The notes beneath the pieces were generated by a model. It saw only the letters and a list, made by a program, of their open reading frames with translations, did no database searches and had not been told where the DNA came from. From Dyadobacter fermentans DSM 18053 (GTDB lineage Bacteria; Bacteroidota; Bacteroidia; Cytophagales; Spirosomataceae): DNA of 64,000 nucleotides. Location: assembly GCF_000023125.1 (NCBI RefSeq), contig NC_013037.1, forward strand, positions 1,674,001 to 1,738,000, written 5' to 3'. Below, in pieces: positions 1-8,466 of the stretch. The position numbers and the translations under genes are program-made. Every line of letters starts with the position of its first letter. Positions within the stretch are counted from its first letter, which is position 1.

Positions 1-915
1 CTCGTTTTTCTCCCACCAGAATGCATTGATGTCCGGAAACAAGGCATAAGTACCGCCAAACGTGTCCATAAACTGCTTGTTGGTCGCAGCGGCGGTAGCC
101 CAGCGTTTTGGGTCGAAGTTGCCAAAGCCGACGAGCTTGTTCGGATCCGTGCCGGCGGCGGGTGTTGCTGCATTGAAGGCCGGGCTGGCCGCGTACAGTT
201 CGAGCCAGCCTTTGAGCGCCAGCGCAGCGCCGAGGGTAGCACGCCCGGCGTCGGCATCGCCATTATTGTATTTAACCGGCAATGCTTTGTTGGCCACAAT
301 TTCACCTAACTCTTTGATTATGAAGTTAAATGTCTCCTCGAATGTAGCCCGCGGGCGGTAGAGCTCCTCCTCGCTCATGGTATTGCGGTCGAGCACCTCG
401 GTGATGATCGGCAGGCCGCCCAGGTGCATAAACAGCTCGCTGTAATAGTAGGCCCGCATGAACCGGACCTCGTCGATACGCTTTTTGCGATAAGCCTCCG
501 AGAAGTTCGCCGCGTTTTCGGTGACCTTCTGGATAAACAGGTTGCATTTGCGGATTTTGAGGAAACCGGCCGCCCACGACGCGTAATCGGTCGCATTGCC
601 ATTGGCATGGTCCATGGGCGTACCGTTGTTCACGGCCGGGTCCACGATGCCCTGGCGCCACGAGTAGGATTTCCAGTAGAAGCCCGCGTCGTTGTCGTCC
701 GTGAAGTTGTCGAGGTTATCGGGCGAGTTCCATTTGTTGGAAAGCACTGCGTAAATGTCGTTCAAAAACAGGTCCGCATTGCCTTCCGACGACCATTGCA
801 TATCATCTGTCAGTCGGCTTTTGATGTCGTTTTCGAGAAAATCCTCATTACAGCCGGTCGTAAAAAGGCCCAGGGCCAGCACTGCGAGGGAAATGGTATG
901 TTTAATTCTTTTCAT
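1..915 (-). CDS. SusD/RagB-family surface glycan-binding lipoprotein (C-terminus outside window)
   Basis: The frame runs from an ATG at 915 to the window edge, giving the first 305 residues. The N-terminus is a lipoprotein signal ending in TTGC followed by NEDFLEND, the usual start of mature SusD proteins. The helical core contains the RFMRAYYYSELF region (TPR-like helices) and GGLPIITEVL, both typical of RagB/SusD. It starts 20 bp downstream of a SusC gene on the same strand, so the two should form an outer-membrane SusCD complex in which this protein is the lid that captures glycan or peptide. The C-terminal part and any following enzyme genes lie outside the window, so the substrate cannot be inferred. 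Family call is firm. Confidence 0.93.
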   Translation of the reverse strand, partial: MKRIKHTISLAVLALGLFTTGCNEDFLENDIKSRLTDDMQWSSEGNADLFLNDIYAVLSNKWNSPDNLDNFTDDNDAGFYWKSYSWRQGIVDPAVNNGTPMDHANGNATDYASWAAGFLKIRKCNLFIQKVTENAANFSEAYRKKRIDEVRFMRAYYYSELFMHLGGLPIITEVLDRNTMSEEELYRPRATFEETFNFIIKELGEIVANKALPVKYNNGDADAGRATLGAALALKGWLELYAASPAFNAATPAAGTDPNKLVGFGNFDPKRWATAAATNKQFMDTFGGTYALFPDINAFWWEKNE

Positions 916-935
916 TGTTTCAAAGTTTTTCGAGA

Positions 936-3900
936 TCAGAATGTCACATTAAGCCCAAATACGTAAACCCGCTGGTTCGGATAGGCGGTTTCGCGATCGG
1001 TGTAGCCCACTTCCGGGTCCATGAATTTCAGCTTGCTGAATGTCAGCAGGTTCTGGCCGGAGGCATACACACGTACATTCTGGATGCGAATGGCCTGGGT
1101 AATGCTTTTGGGCAATGTGTAGCCGACGATGGCGTTTTTGAGGCGCAAATGCGCAGTGCTCGTCATCCAGAAATCCGACAGCTGGGTGTTGTTCGCATAG
1201 GGCGCCTGGGTGGCACGCGGGTAGCGCGCATCCTGCGTTTCGGGTGTCCAGCGGTTGTCGTAATATTCGTAGCTCGAATTGCTGTTGTTGTTATTGAACG
1301 GAATGGTCTGGAACTGGCGGATGTCGAGGCTGGCCAGCGACGAGCCCTGGAAGAACAGGTTCAGGTCGAAGCCTTTCCAATCGGCGGTGGCGTTCAAACC
1401 ATAGGTTAACAGCGGGTACACCGGTTTTCCGATCATCACCTCGTCATTCGAATCAATTTTGCCATCGGGCACACCCTGCGGGCCGCTCACATCCACATAG
1501 CGAATGTCGCCCGGGCGTAATGCACCAAACTGCGTTACGTTGTAGCCGTCGGCGGAGTTAATCAGTCCGTCGTCGTTCTTGTCGTCGTCGGTCGTGAACA
1601 GGCCGTCGGTTTTGTAGCCGAATTGCGTGCCCAATGCCCGGCCTGTGCGGCTGCGGTTGGGATTATTGCGGGTTGCAGCCGTTTCAAACACCTTGATCAT
1701 CTTGTTTTTGGCATAACTCACATTGCCGTTAATACCCAGTCGAAGGTCATTCTGAAAGCGGTACTGCGTGCCGAGGCTGAGCTCGACGCCATTGTTTTCC
1801 ATGATCCCGCCATTCTCGTCGGCCAATGCAAGACCATACTCTACCGGCACGCTCACAGCCGGCGGCAGCAGCATTCCGGTGCGTTTTTCATGGAAGTAAT
1901 CGGCTTCGATCGTCAGCAAACCGCGCCAGAGTGATGCTTCCAGACCGATATCGGTTTTGGTAGAAATCTCCCAGGTAATGTTCTTGTTCGCTTCGTTGGG
2001 CACCACGGCGCCCTGCACCATCGATCCCGGGCCGAATGCGTACGCATTGCCATTGAGGTTGTAGCCCGTCAGGTACTGGAATGCCGTTCCCGCCAGGTTA
2101 CCCGATTTCCCCCACGAGCCCCGCAGTTTCAGGTTATCCACCCAGTTGAAGCCGTTTTTGAGAAAATTCTCTTCCGAAATCACCCAGCCCGCCGAGAATG
2201 CCGGGAAATACCCCCAGCGCTTGCCGGGCGCGAAATAATAATGGCCGTCGTACCGTCCCGAGGCTTCGAGCAGATATTTGCCGGCATATGCATAGCCCAC
2301 GCGGTACACGTAGCCGATCTGACTGCCCGTGGACGACGTGCCGCCATTGTCGAAATCGTTTTTGTTGGAACTACCCATATTCAGCTCGTCCACGTCCACG
2401 GCGAAGTTGTTGCGCCGGGCCGAAAACAGCTCATAGGTGTTGTTCCGCGCCTCGGCCACGATGAGCCCCGTGAAATCGTGCTTGCCGAAAGTGTTGTGGT
2501 AATTGAGATAACCCTGGTAAGTAAATGTCTGGGTTTTGATAAACTGCTGCGCCAGCCAGGAAAATGCCGCTGCACCGCCCTCCGCGGTCGAAATCTCGCG
2601 TTTGTAGGTGTAGGGCGTCGTGGTCAGGTCCTGGGTGTAGTAATAAAACGGTTTGTGATAACCCTTCTTCGTGCGCTGGCTCGGGTCGTAGCTGAATGTG
2701 CCTTTGATGCTGAGCCCTTTGATAAACGGCAGCTTCTGCTCGATGCCGATGGTCGTGAGCAAAGTATTGTTGGAATTTTTGGTATAACCTGCATTCAAAA
2801 CCCCTACCGGCGAGTTGCCTGCAAATTCGCCCCATAAACCGTTGCTGTAATACAATGCACGTATCGGAATGTATTTGAACCCGTTACGGAACAGATTTCC
2901 GGCCGACACCGCTGTATCCACCGACGATACCCGCTCCACGGAGCCGATCAGTGACAGCGAAACCGTCGTGGTTTTGGTCGCTTCGGCAGTGAGGTTCATG
3001 TTGTAGCTGTAACGCATGTATTTCACCGGATCGAACATCCCGTTCTGTTTCAGAAACCCGAAACCCGTCTGGTATTTGATCCGCTCCGACCCGCCGCTGA
3101 GCTGCAATGTGTAGTTCTGCATTGGGGCATTCATATTCACGAGGTCTTTCGTGTTGCTGATCGGATATTTGTCCGGGTCTTCGCGGTTCAGGTTCACGTA
3201 GTTTTCCACCAGATCGGTCGCGAAAGGCAGTTGCGTTCCCGTTGGATTTTCATTGCGGTAGGCTTCGTTTTTCAGCCGCATGTAGTCCTGGGCGCTCAGC
3301 AGTTTTGGATAATAAGTGGGCGTTTGAGAACCATAATATGCGCCGAAAGTTAACGTTGGTGCGCCGCTGGCCCCTTTCTTCGTCGTGATAAGCAATACGC
3401 CGTTCGCGCCGCCCAGTCCGTAGGGTGCAACGGCCGCCGCATCTTTCAGCACCGTCACGGTTTCAATGGAGCTGGGGTCGATCTGGTTGATATTGTCGCG
3501 GATTACGCCGTCCACGACCACCAGCGGCTTGTTATTGCCCGTGGTACCAATGCCCCGGATATGGATTTCGGGCGAATCATTGCCCGGCTGGCCGCCATTC
3601 GGGCGCATACTTACGCCGGCCACGCGTCCGGCAATGGAGTTGGAAATGTTCGGGACCGGGTTTTCGGCAATTTCACTGCCTTTCACGGCCGCAATGGAGC
3701 CCGTAAGCGTCGATTTTTTCTGCGTGCCGTAGCCCACCACCACAATTTCGTCCAATGCCTTGGTATCCAGCTGCAAAGCAATGCTGATATCGGTGCGGTT
3801 TCCGACGACCACTTCCTGCGAGAGATAGCCGACGAACGAAAAGATGAGCGTCGCGTTCTCGTCCGGCACATCGAGCTGGAACTTGCCGGCGGCGTCGGTG

Positions 3901-4415
3901 GTGGTGCCGCGCTGGGTGCCTTTCAGGATAATGCTCACGCCTGGCAGCGGTTCGTTGGTTTCGGGCGAGGTTACGGTGCCCTTCACGGTCCGGTCGGCGG
4001 CAGCGAGCATTTCGGTCGCATGGGCAGCAGGCAATTCACTGGTTTTCTTCGGCGCGCGGGAGAGCAATATCTGGTTGTTGCGCACGCGGTAGTTGATGTC
4101 CAGCGGCAGCAGCAGGCGGTCGAGTACGGCGAAGAGCTTTTCCTGCCGCGCTTCCACGCTGACGGTCTTTTGCAGGTTCACCAAACCGCTGCTGTACGCG
4201 AATTTCACCTTTGCGCCTTGTTCAAGACGGGTGAGGGCTTCATTCAGCGTTACGTTTTTGAGGTCCAGCGTCACGTCGCGGTTCAGCAGCTCCTGGGCCG
4301 GCGAATGGCTCGCCACCGCCACCACCGAGCACAGGCTGATCAACAGTAACTGGTAAAAAGTCAGGCGCATGATATGGAGTAGCAATCTATGCCATGGATG
4401 AAAAGGTTTTTTCAT
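936..4415 (-). CDS. SusC/RagA-family TonB-dependent transporter with STN domain
   Basis: 1159 residues. The order is signal peptide (1-40), secretin/TonB short N-terminal (STN) domain (about 45-120), CarboxypepD regulatory-like domain (about 143-214; KGTVTSPETNEPLPGVS), the SusC signature DEIVVVGYGTQKK (222-234), a plug with SIETVTVLKDAAAVAPYG, then a long beta-barrel ending in YVFGLNVTF. The STN domain is the signalling module found in SusC proteins that talk to FecR anti-sigma factors, which fits the FecR and ECF sigma genes directly upstream. It imports a SusD-captured ligand across the outer membrane using TonB energy. The ATG at 4415 is chosen because MKKPFHPWHR leads into the hydrophobic signal segment. 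Substrate unknown. Confidence 0.95.
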   Translation of the reverse strand: MKKPFHPWHRLLLHIMRLTFYQLLLISLCSVVAVASHSPAQELLNRDVTLDLKNVTLNEALTRLEQGAKVKFAYSSGLVNLQKTVSVEARQEKLFAVLDRLLLPLDINYRVRNNQILLSRAPKKTSELPAAHATEMLAAADRTVKGTVTSPETNEPLPGVSIILKGTQRGTTTDAAGKFQLDVPDENATLIFSFVGYLSQEVVVGNRTDISIALQLDTKALDEIVVVGYGTQKKSTLTGSIAAVKGSEIAENPVPNISNSIAGRVAGVSMRPNGGQPGNDSPEIHIRGIGTTGNNKPLVVVDGVIRDNINQIDPSSIETVTVLKDAAAVAPYGLGGANGVLLITTKKGASGAPTLTFGAYYGSQTPTYYPKLLSAQDYMRLKNEAYRNENPTGTQLPFATDLVENYVNLNREDPDKYPISNTKDLVNMNAPMQNYTLQLSGGSERIKYQTGFGFLKQNGMFDPVKYMRYSYNMNLTAEATKTTTVSLSLIGSVERVSSVDTAVSAGNLFRNGFKYIPIRALYYSNGLWGEFAGNSPVGVLNAGYTKNSNNTLLTTIGIEQKLPFIKGLSIKGTFSYDPSQRTKKGYHKPFYYYTQDLTTTPYTYKREISTAEGGAAAFSWLAQQFIKTQTFTYQGYLNYHNTFGKHDFTGLIVAEARNNTYELFSARRNNFAVDVDELNMGSSNKNDFDNGGTSSTGSQIGYVYRVGYAYAGKYLLEASGRYDGHYYFAPGKRWGYFPAFSAGWVISEENFLKNGFNWVDNLKLRGSWGKSGNLAGTAFQYLTGYNLNGNAYAFGPGSMVQGAVVPNEANKNITWEISTKTDIGLEASLWRGLLTIEADYFHEKRTGMLLPPAVSVPVEYGLALADENGGIMENNGVELSLGTQYRFQNDLRLGINGNVSYAKNKMIKVFETAATRNNPNRSRTGRALGTQFGYKTDGLFTTDDDKNDDGLINSADGYNVTQFGALRPGDIRYVDVSGPQGVPDGKIDSNDEVMIGKPVYPLLTYGLNATADWKGFDLNLFFQGSSLASLDIRQFQTIPFNNNNSNSSYEYYDNRWTPETQDARYPRATQAPYANNTQLSDFWMTSTAHLRLKNAIVGYTLPKSITQAIRIQNVRVYASGQNLLTFSKLKFMDPEVGYTDRETAYPNQRVYVFGLNVTF

Positions 4416-4420
4416 AATTT

Positions 4421-4428
4421 TACATTTG
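4421..4428 (+). promoter_or_regulatory. Candidate + strand promoter -7 element (TAnnTTTG)
   Basis: TACATTTG is a perfect match to the Bacteroidota -7 consensus. It points away from the susC gene starting at 4415 on the other strand. No good TTTG -33 box lies 19-21 bp upstream, so support comes mainly from the terminator about 100 bp downstream. Confidence 0.35.
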
Positions 4429-4433
4429 ACTGG

Positions 4434-4553
4434 GTTGAAATTCAGACAATAGTTATCCTGCCAAGCCTGCCTTCGGGCGAGCCTGTGAACCGCACGTTCC
4501 GGGATATTTTAGCCGGTCTCGATCAGGGGTGTCGCAACCACTCCTGATTTTTT
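4434..4553 (+). ncRNA. Candidate cis-antisense small RNA over the susC leader
   Basis: This is an inferred transcript of about 115-120 nt. It would start a few bases after the TACATTTG element at 4421 and end in the T-run after the hairpin at 4522-4548. No open reading frame of note lies inside. It would be complementary to the 5' leader of the susC transcript in the fecR-susC gap. Bacteroides Don-type loci, which share the sigma/anti-sigma/STN-SusC layout, carry antisense RNAs (DonS family) here. The family link is analogy, not sequence similarity. The 5' end is uncertain. Confidence 0.35.
4522..4553 (+). terminator. Intrinsic terminator-like hairpin on + strand, antisense to the locus
   Basis: The 10-bp arms ATCAGGGGTG (4522-4531) and CACTCCTGAT (4539-4548) pair with one G-T wobble around a 7-nt loop. 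The run of six T at 4548-4553 follows on the + strand only. All neighbouring genes are on the - strand, so it cannot serve them. Confidence 0.5.
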
Positions 4554-4696
4554 ATGGCTAAAAGTTGCTGGTGGGGACGGGTTATGTTTTCATGATGGTG
4601 ATTAGGGGATTAATTTGGGTTGTCTGTAATGTATTGACGTTTTTAGGGCCAGGTGTTATCAGGTGTTGTCATTACTTGACCCGTTATGGGGTCTTG

Positions 4697-5683
4697 TTAT
4701 CGGCACCCTTGCCCTTTCAGCGTAATGCTGTCGCCGTCGATGCGGTAGGTGCTTCCTAAGAGGGTATCAATCATGTCGAGGATTTCGGGGAGGCGTTGGT
4801 TGGTGAAGTCTACTTTAAGGCGGCAGTCGGCCAGGCCGTCGTTTGCAAAGCTGATTTTCACCTGGAAAGTCTGCATTAAGCGCTCCGCCACCTCCGTCAT
4901 CGGCGTTTCGTTGAACACCAGCGATGCCGCTTGCCATATTTCCTTGTCGGATTCCTTTTCCTGCACCGCCTGAACGGCCAGATGTTTGCTTTTGGGCTCA
5001 AAAACCGCTTCTTGCTCGGGTTTGAGCACTACGCTCGTGCGCTTGGCGGCGTCGCTCACTTCTACCCTGCCCGTCGCTACCGACACTTTCACCGTTGCCT
5101 CGCCCGGAATGGCCCGCACGTTGAAGCTTGTACCGAGCACGCGCGTCTGCAAATCGCCCGAATGGATGACGAACGGACGCTCGGGATCGCGCTTCACGTC
5201 AAAGAAACCTTCGCCGGAGAAATGCACGTTGCGGGCGGCGAAAGGCTCTGCCCACCGCACCTCGGCCCGCGGGTGGAGCCATATTACCGAGCTGTCCGGC
5301 AATACATAAGGCACAATCCTGGCTTTGGTATTCGTGAAAGTAACCCAGCCCACAGTGGCGCCCCGACGTTGCTCCACTATCCTTTCAGGTTTTTGATATA
5401 AAAAATAAAGAATACCCAGCCCAAGCACGAATACCGCGGCCACGCGGCCCACATAATGCCACAAACTGGACACCGGCTCCGCCGGCTCATCGTTCCGGCG
5501 CAGCTCCGAGAGGTACGATTTGATGCGATTGAACAGCCTGGCCTCGTCGGCATCCGTGAATGCCTCATCGGCGGGCTGGTCCAGCTGCTGGTACCATTTG
5601 TTTACCAAACGGCGTTCTTCGTCTGTGCATTTGTTGGCCAGGTACTTTCTAAAGATTTCAGGAGGTAACGGGGGCTTTTCCAT
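4697..5683 (-). CDS. FecR-family anti-sigma factor
   Basis: 328 residues with one transmembrane segment (about 78-96) separating a cytoplasmic anti-sigma part from a periplasmic FecR domain (about 115-220; GEGFFDVKRDPERPFVIHSG, then VLGTSFNVRA). The C-terminal DUF4974-like domain (about 255-322) ends in YRIDGDSITLKGQGCR. The family holds an ECF sigma factor at the inner membrane until the STN domain of a substrate-loaded SusC signals through the periplasm. It sits 103 bp after the ECF sigma gene and 281 bp before the STN-SusC gene on the same strand, the canonical order. Start at the ATG at 5683. Confidence 0.95.
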   Translation of the reverse strand: MEKPPLPPEIFRKYLANKCTDEERRLVNKWYQQLDQPADEAFTDADEARLFNRIKSYLSELRRNDEPAEPVSSLWHYVGRVAAVFVLGLGILYFLYQKPERIVEQRRGATVGWVTFTNTKARIVPYVLPDSSVIWLHPRAEVRWAEPFAARNVHFSGEGFFDVKRDPERPFVIHSGDLQTRVLGTSFNVRAIPGEATVKVSVATGRVEVSDAAKRTSVVLKPEQEAVFEPKSKHLAVQAVQEKESDKEIWQAASLVFNETPMTEVAERLMQTFQVKISFANDGLADCRLKVDFTNQRLPEILDMIDTLLGSTYRIDGDSITLKGQGCR

Positions 5684-5786
5684 TAGGTGTAATTTTTACA
5701 CTTATTAATCAACTAACAGTACAGTCCCGGAAAAGCGGGCGTATCCCTTACTCCAATAGGAATTTTTTTTCAAAAAATTGGATGTG

Positions 5787-6368
5787 TCAAATGACGGGCA
5801 GCATAAGGACGGCCAGCGCGATGTAATCTTTCATTTCCACGCGGAGGATTTTGAGCGCTTTACTGATGTGGGCTTCCACCGTTTTCTCCGAAATTTCCAT
5901 CTGACCGGCGATTTCTTTGAGGCTGTAACCTTTGCGGCTGAGCGAGAAAACCTCCCGGCATTTCTCGGGCAGTTTGAGCAGCGACTGTTCGTAAAACTCG
6001 TTGAGGGTATTGAAATCGAGGTCTTCGGCGGTAACATTATCGGGCACGAAATCATCTTCTTCGAGCGTCGAGATCTGTTTGCGCTGCTCCTGGTGGTAGT
6101 AATTGATAATGCAATGGCGAAGCGTGCCATTGAGGTAGGCCTGGATATTTTTCTGGATATCAAACTTGTGCCGCCCGAGCCAGAACTTCACAAAAGTTTC
6201 CTGCACAAGGTCCTCCGCGATGGCTTTCCTGCCCGTTTTGCGGATAGCGGTATGCACGAGCAGCCGCACATGCCTGCGGTACAACTCCCTGAAAGCCAAC
6301 TCCTCATCCTGCTCGCAAATCAGCGTCATCAGGGTCTGTTCGGTGTAGCTGCTGTATGGATGGTTCAC
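5787..6368 (-). CDS. ECF RNA polymerase sigma-70 factor, Bacteroidota FecI-like group
   Basis: 193 residues. Region 2 spans roughly 22-95 and includes AEDLVQETFVKFW. Region 4 (about 133-182) has LPEKCREVFSLSRKGYSLKEIA and EISEKTVEAHISKALKILR, the DNA-recognition helix-turn-helix. There is no C-terminal extension, as expected for the FecI-like group controlled by FecR. The start is taken as the GTG at 6368: the next ATG, 13 codons in, would cut into the EQTLMTLICEQDE segment that normally begins region 2. It should direct transcription of the susCD genes downstream once released by the FecR protein. Confidence 0.92.
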   Translation of the reverse strand: MNHPYSSYTEQTLMTLICEQDEELAFRELYRRHVRLLVHTAIRKTGRKAIAEDLVQETFVKFWLGRHKFDIQKNIQAYLNGTLRHCIINYYHQEQRKQISTLEEDDFVPDNVTAEDLDFNTLNEFYEQSLLKLPEKCREVFSLSRKGYSLKEIAGQMEISEKTVEAHISKALKILRVEMKDYIALAVLMLPVI

Positions 6369-6600
6369 GGGAAATGCAGGTAAAAGTGTAAGACATGCAG
6401 GGAATATTTCGGAAAAGCGGAAGGTGTTTACAATTTAATGATATAAATTATAATAAATATATCCCGCCAGCAACCTTGTGAACACCCTCGAATTGTTCAT
6501 TCATCAACATGCCGATGCGCATCAATGGACCTACAAATTAATCGTTGTAAGCGAGCGGATTGATTTTGGGTTGCGGGTGGGGTGAATATTGATATTCTGA

Positions 6601-6608
6601 TATATTTG
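6601..6608 (+). promoter_or_regulatory. Candidate -7 promoter element (TAnnTTTG) before the Fic remnant
   Basis: TATATTTG matches the Bacteroidota -7 consensus perfectly and lies 40 bp before the ATG of the Fic remnant. No TTTG is at the expected -33 spacing, so the call is tentative. Confidence 0.35.
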
Positions 6609-6647
6609 TGATGACACGTCTCTGGTAATTAAGCTTTTCTACCTTGT

Positions 6648-7365
6648 ATGCCTTACAAAGTTTCGCCGCTTCCATTAGAAATCGAACTGGAAACCAGGGC
6701 GGTTTTAAAAAAAGTTACTGCGGCCCGTAGTGCACTCGCGGAGCTTAAAGGATCAGTTGCGGGCATTCCGAATGAGACAATACTCATCAACACGCTGTCA
6801 TTACAGGAGGCGAAGGATAGTTCCGCGATCGAAAACATCATAACTACACAAGACGAGCTATACCAATTTGACACATTCGGCGCGACGGATTTTGAATATT
6901 CTTTATCTCGTAAAAGAGGGCTTGCTAAATATTCCTGTATTGTATTTAAGTCGGTACATCAATCAATACAAGGCAGATTACTACCGGTTGCTACAAAAGG
7001 TGCGCACAGACAATGCGTGGGAAGAATGGGTGCTTTATATGCTCGATGGAGTTGAGAAAACTTCTTTACAGACCATTCAGCAAATTCAAGGCATCAAGGC
7101 ATTAATGTTGAAGCACAAACAAAAGGTGCGCAGCGAGCTTCCGAATATTTACAGCCAGGATTTACTGAACAACATTTTCAAGCACCCTTACACGAAAATT
7201 GATTTTATAATGGCCGATTTGGAGATATCCAGGATTACGGCAGCACGTTATCTTGATCAGCTGGCGCGAATCGGGATACTTCACAAGCAGAAATTCGGGA
7301 GGGATTATATTAACCTGGATTTGTACGACCACCTGGGTAACGTTAACAGCTTTCCACAGACTTGA
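6648..7365 (+). pseudogene. Fic-family protein, broken by an internal deletion and frameshift
   Basis: The first reading frame (from 6648) gives a typical Fic N-terminal domain, ALAELKGSVAGIPNETILIN and QEAKDSSAIENIITTQDELYQ, then turns to nonsense after about residue 75. A second frame (from about 6870 to 7365) resumes with RRILNILYLVKEGLLNIPVL and runs through the C-terminal helices and a winged helix (SRITAARYLDQLARIGILHKQ). In intact relatives these segments are separated by roughly 130 residues carrying the HPFxxGNGRxxR catalytic motif. That motif is absent here. The enzyme, an AMP-transferase in active members, should therefore be dead. The flanking halves are well preserved, so the loss may be recent. 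The two frames overlap, and apparent starts inside 6868 are artefacts. Confidence 0.85.
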
Positions 7366-7366
7366 T

Positions 7367-7480
7367 GATATGTATAGAAAATCGGCATTTTCTATACATA
7401 TCGCAAAAACATGTATAGAAAAGTGCCGTTTTCTATACATATCCAAAAAACATATATAGAAAAGCGGCATTTTCTATACA
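7367..7480. repeat. Three tandem palindromes (hairpin array)
   Basis: Unit 1 (7367-7402) has perfect 16-bp arms around a CGGC loop. Unit 2 (7411-7440) has perfect 12-bp arms around GTGCCG. Unit 3 (7453-7480) has arms with one mismatch. All share TGTATAGAAAA facing TTTTCTATACA and a GGC/GCC-containing loop, and start about 40 bp apart. The array exactly fills the gap between the convergent Fic remnant (stop 7365) and the AraC gene (stop 7483). It could act as a bidirectional terminator, but no clear T-run follows any unit. Confidence 0.9.
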
Positions 7481-7482
7481 CA

Positions 7483-8361
7483 TCACCCCTCATAAAGCGC
7501 CGCGATCTTCTTCCTGAAATCCTCCGGCGCGAGGCCGGTTTGCTTCCCGAAAAACCTTGTGAAATACGATGGCTCCGAAAAGCCGAGCTCGTAGCTGATT
7601 TCTTTGATGGGCTTGCGTAGGTAGCCGATTTCGCGCTTGGCTTCGAGCACCAGGCGATCGTTGATGATCTGGCTGATGGTTTTACCGAACGAGCCGCGGG
7701 TGAGTTCGTTGAGGCGTTTTGCGCTGAGGGATAGTTCGTTGGCGTAAAAATCCGCCTTGCGCTGTCGCCGGTAATTGAGCTCGATGGATTCGAGCAACAT
7801 TTGCAGGCGCGCGTCACGCGGGGCGGCGTCGCCGGCTTCTTTTTGGAGATCGAAACAATGCAGGAACCAGCTCCGAAGGTAGGATTCCAGGATGGCCGGG
7901 CGTTTGCCGTCCTCGTATTCGGTGCGGATGAGGGTCATTAATGCGTTCATCACCGGCAGCCGGCTGTCGGGGATGGTGACGGTGAAGTTGGCCGAGTATC
8001 TGAATAGTTTGAAAATGTCGCTTCCGATAAACCTTTCGAAGAAGTCTTTTGAAATAGCCATCACAAAGCCCCGTTTTTCGCGCTGGTCCATGCTGTGGAC
8101 CTGGTCGGGCAGCAACAGGAATAGGTCGTTGCGTGCAATGGGATATTGGTTGAAATCAATGTAATGTGCCTGGCCGGGCTCTACGTCGGTAAACCAGAGG
8201 ACTTCGTAAAAATCATGGCGGTGCACACCGTTGAAAAAGTGCTCGTCGCCGTCTTCGATGGTGGTTATGGCAAAAAAATCATCGCCCAGGTCGTGCAGCG
8301 GGAACTCGCTGCGCTGCGGCTCGTGCGGTCTTTCGTTTGCCCTGTTACCTGTATATTCCAT
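7483..8361 (-). CDS. AraC-family transcriptional regulator
   Basis: About 292 residues from the ATG at 8361 (a GTG three codons upstream is also possible). The N-terminal cupin-like sensor includes HFFNGVHRHDFYEVLWFTD and NDLFLLLPDQVHSM. The C-terminal 100 residues hold both AraC helix-turn-helices, ADFYANELSLSAKRLNELTR and IKEISYELGFSEPSYFTRFF. It lies downstream of the TonB receptor/DUF4374 pair on the same strand, separated by a hairpin, and may regulate that pair. The ligand cannot be told from sequence. Confidence 0.92.
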   Translation of the reverse strand: MEYTGNRANERPHEPQRSEFPLHDLGDDFFAITTIEDGDEHFFNGVHRHDFYEVLWFTDVEPGQAHYIDFNQYPIARNDLFLLLPDQVHSMDQREKRGFVMAISKDFFERFIGSDIFKLFRYSANFTVTIPDSRLPVMNALMTLIRTEYEDGKRPAILESYLRSWFLHCFDLQKEAGDAAPRDARLQMLLESIELNYRRQRKADFYANELSLSAKRLNELTRGSFGKTISQIINDRLVLEAKREIGYLRKPIKEISYELGFSEPSYFTRFFGKQTGLAPEDFRKKIAALYEG

Positions 8362-8409
8362 ATCGCTCACTGCTTTCTGGCTCCGCCGGCAAATATCGGC
8401 TTTTTAAAC

Positions 8410-8447
8410 ACAAATCCCCGCCGTCCATGAGGAGCGGCGGGGTTTGT
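8410..8447 (-). terminator. Probable terminator after the DUF4374 gene
   Basis: ACAAA-T-CCCCGCCG (8410-8423) pairs with CGGCGGGGTTTGT (8435-8447) over 13 bp with one bulged base. On the - strand it follows the stop codon of the lipoprotein gene at 8467. The T-tract is short and interrupted, so termination may be partial and allow read-through into the AraC gene. Confidence 0.55.
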
Positions 8448-8466
8448 AGCACTTGTAAAACCCAAA

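Noticed and set aside
2241..2837. Long open frames antisense to susC and other large genes
   Set aside because: They mirror the codon structure of the real gene on the other strand and show no family motifs or start signals.
7367..7480. CRISPR array
   Set aside because: Only three units, each a palindrome with almost no spacer, and no cas genes nearby.
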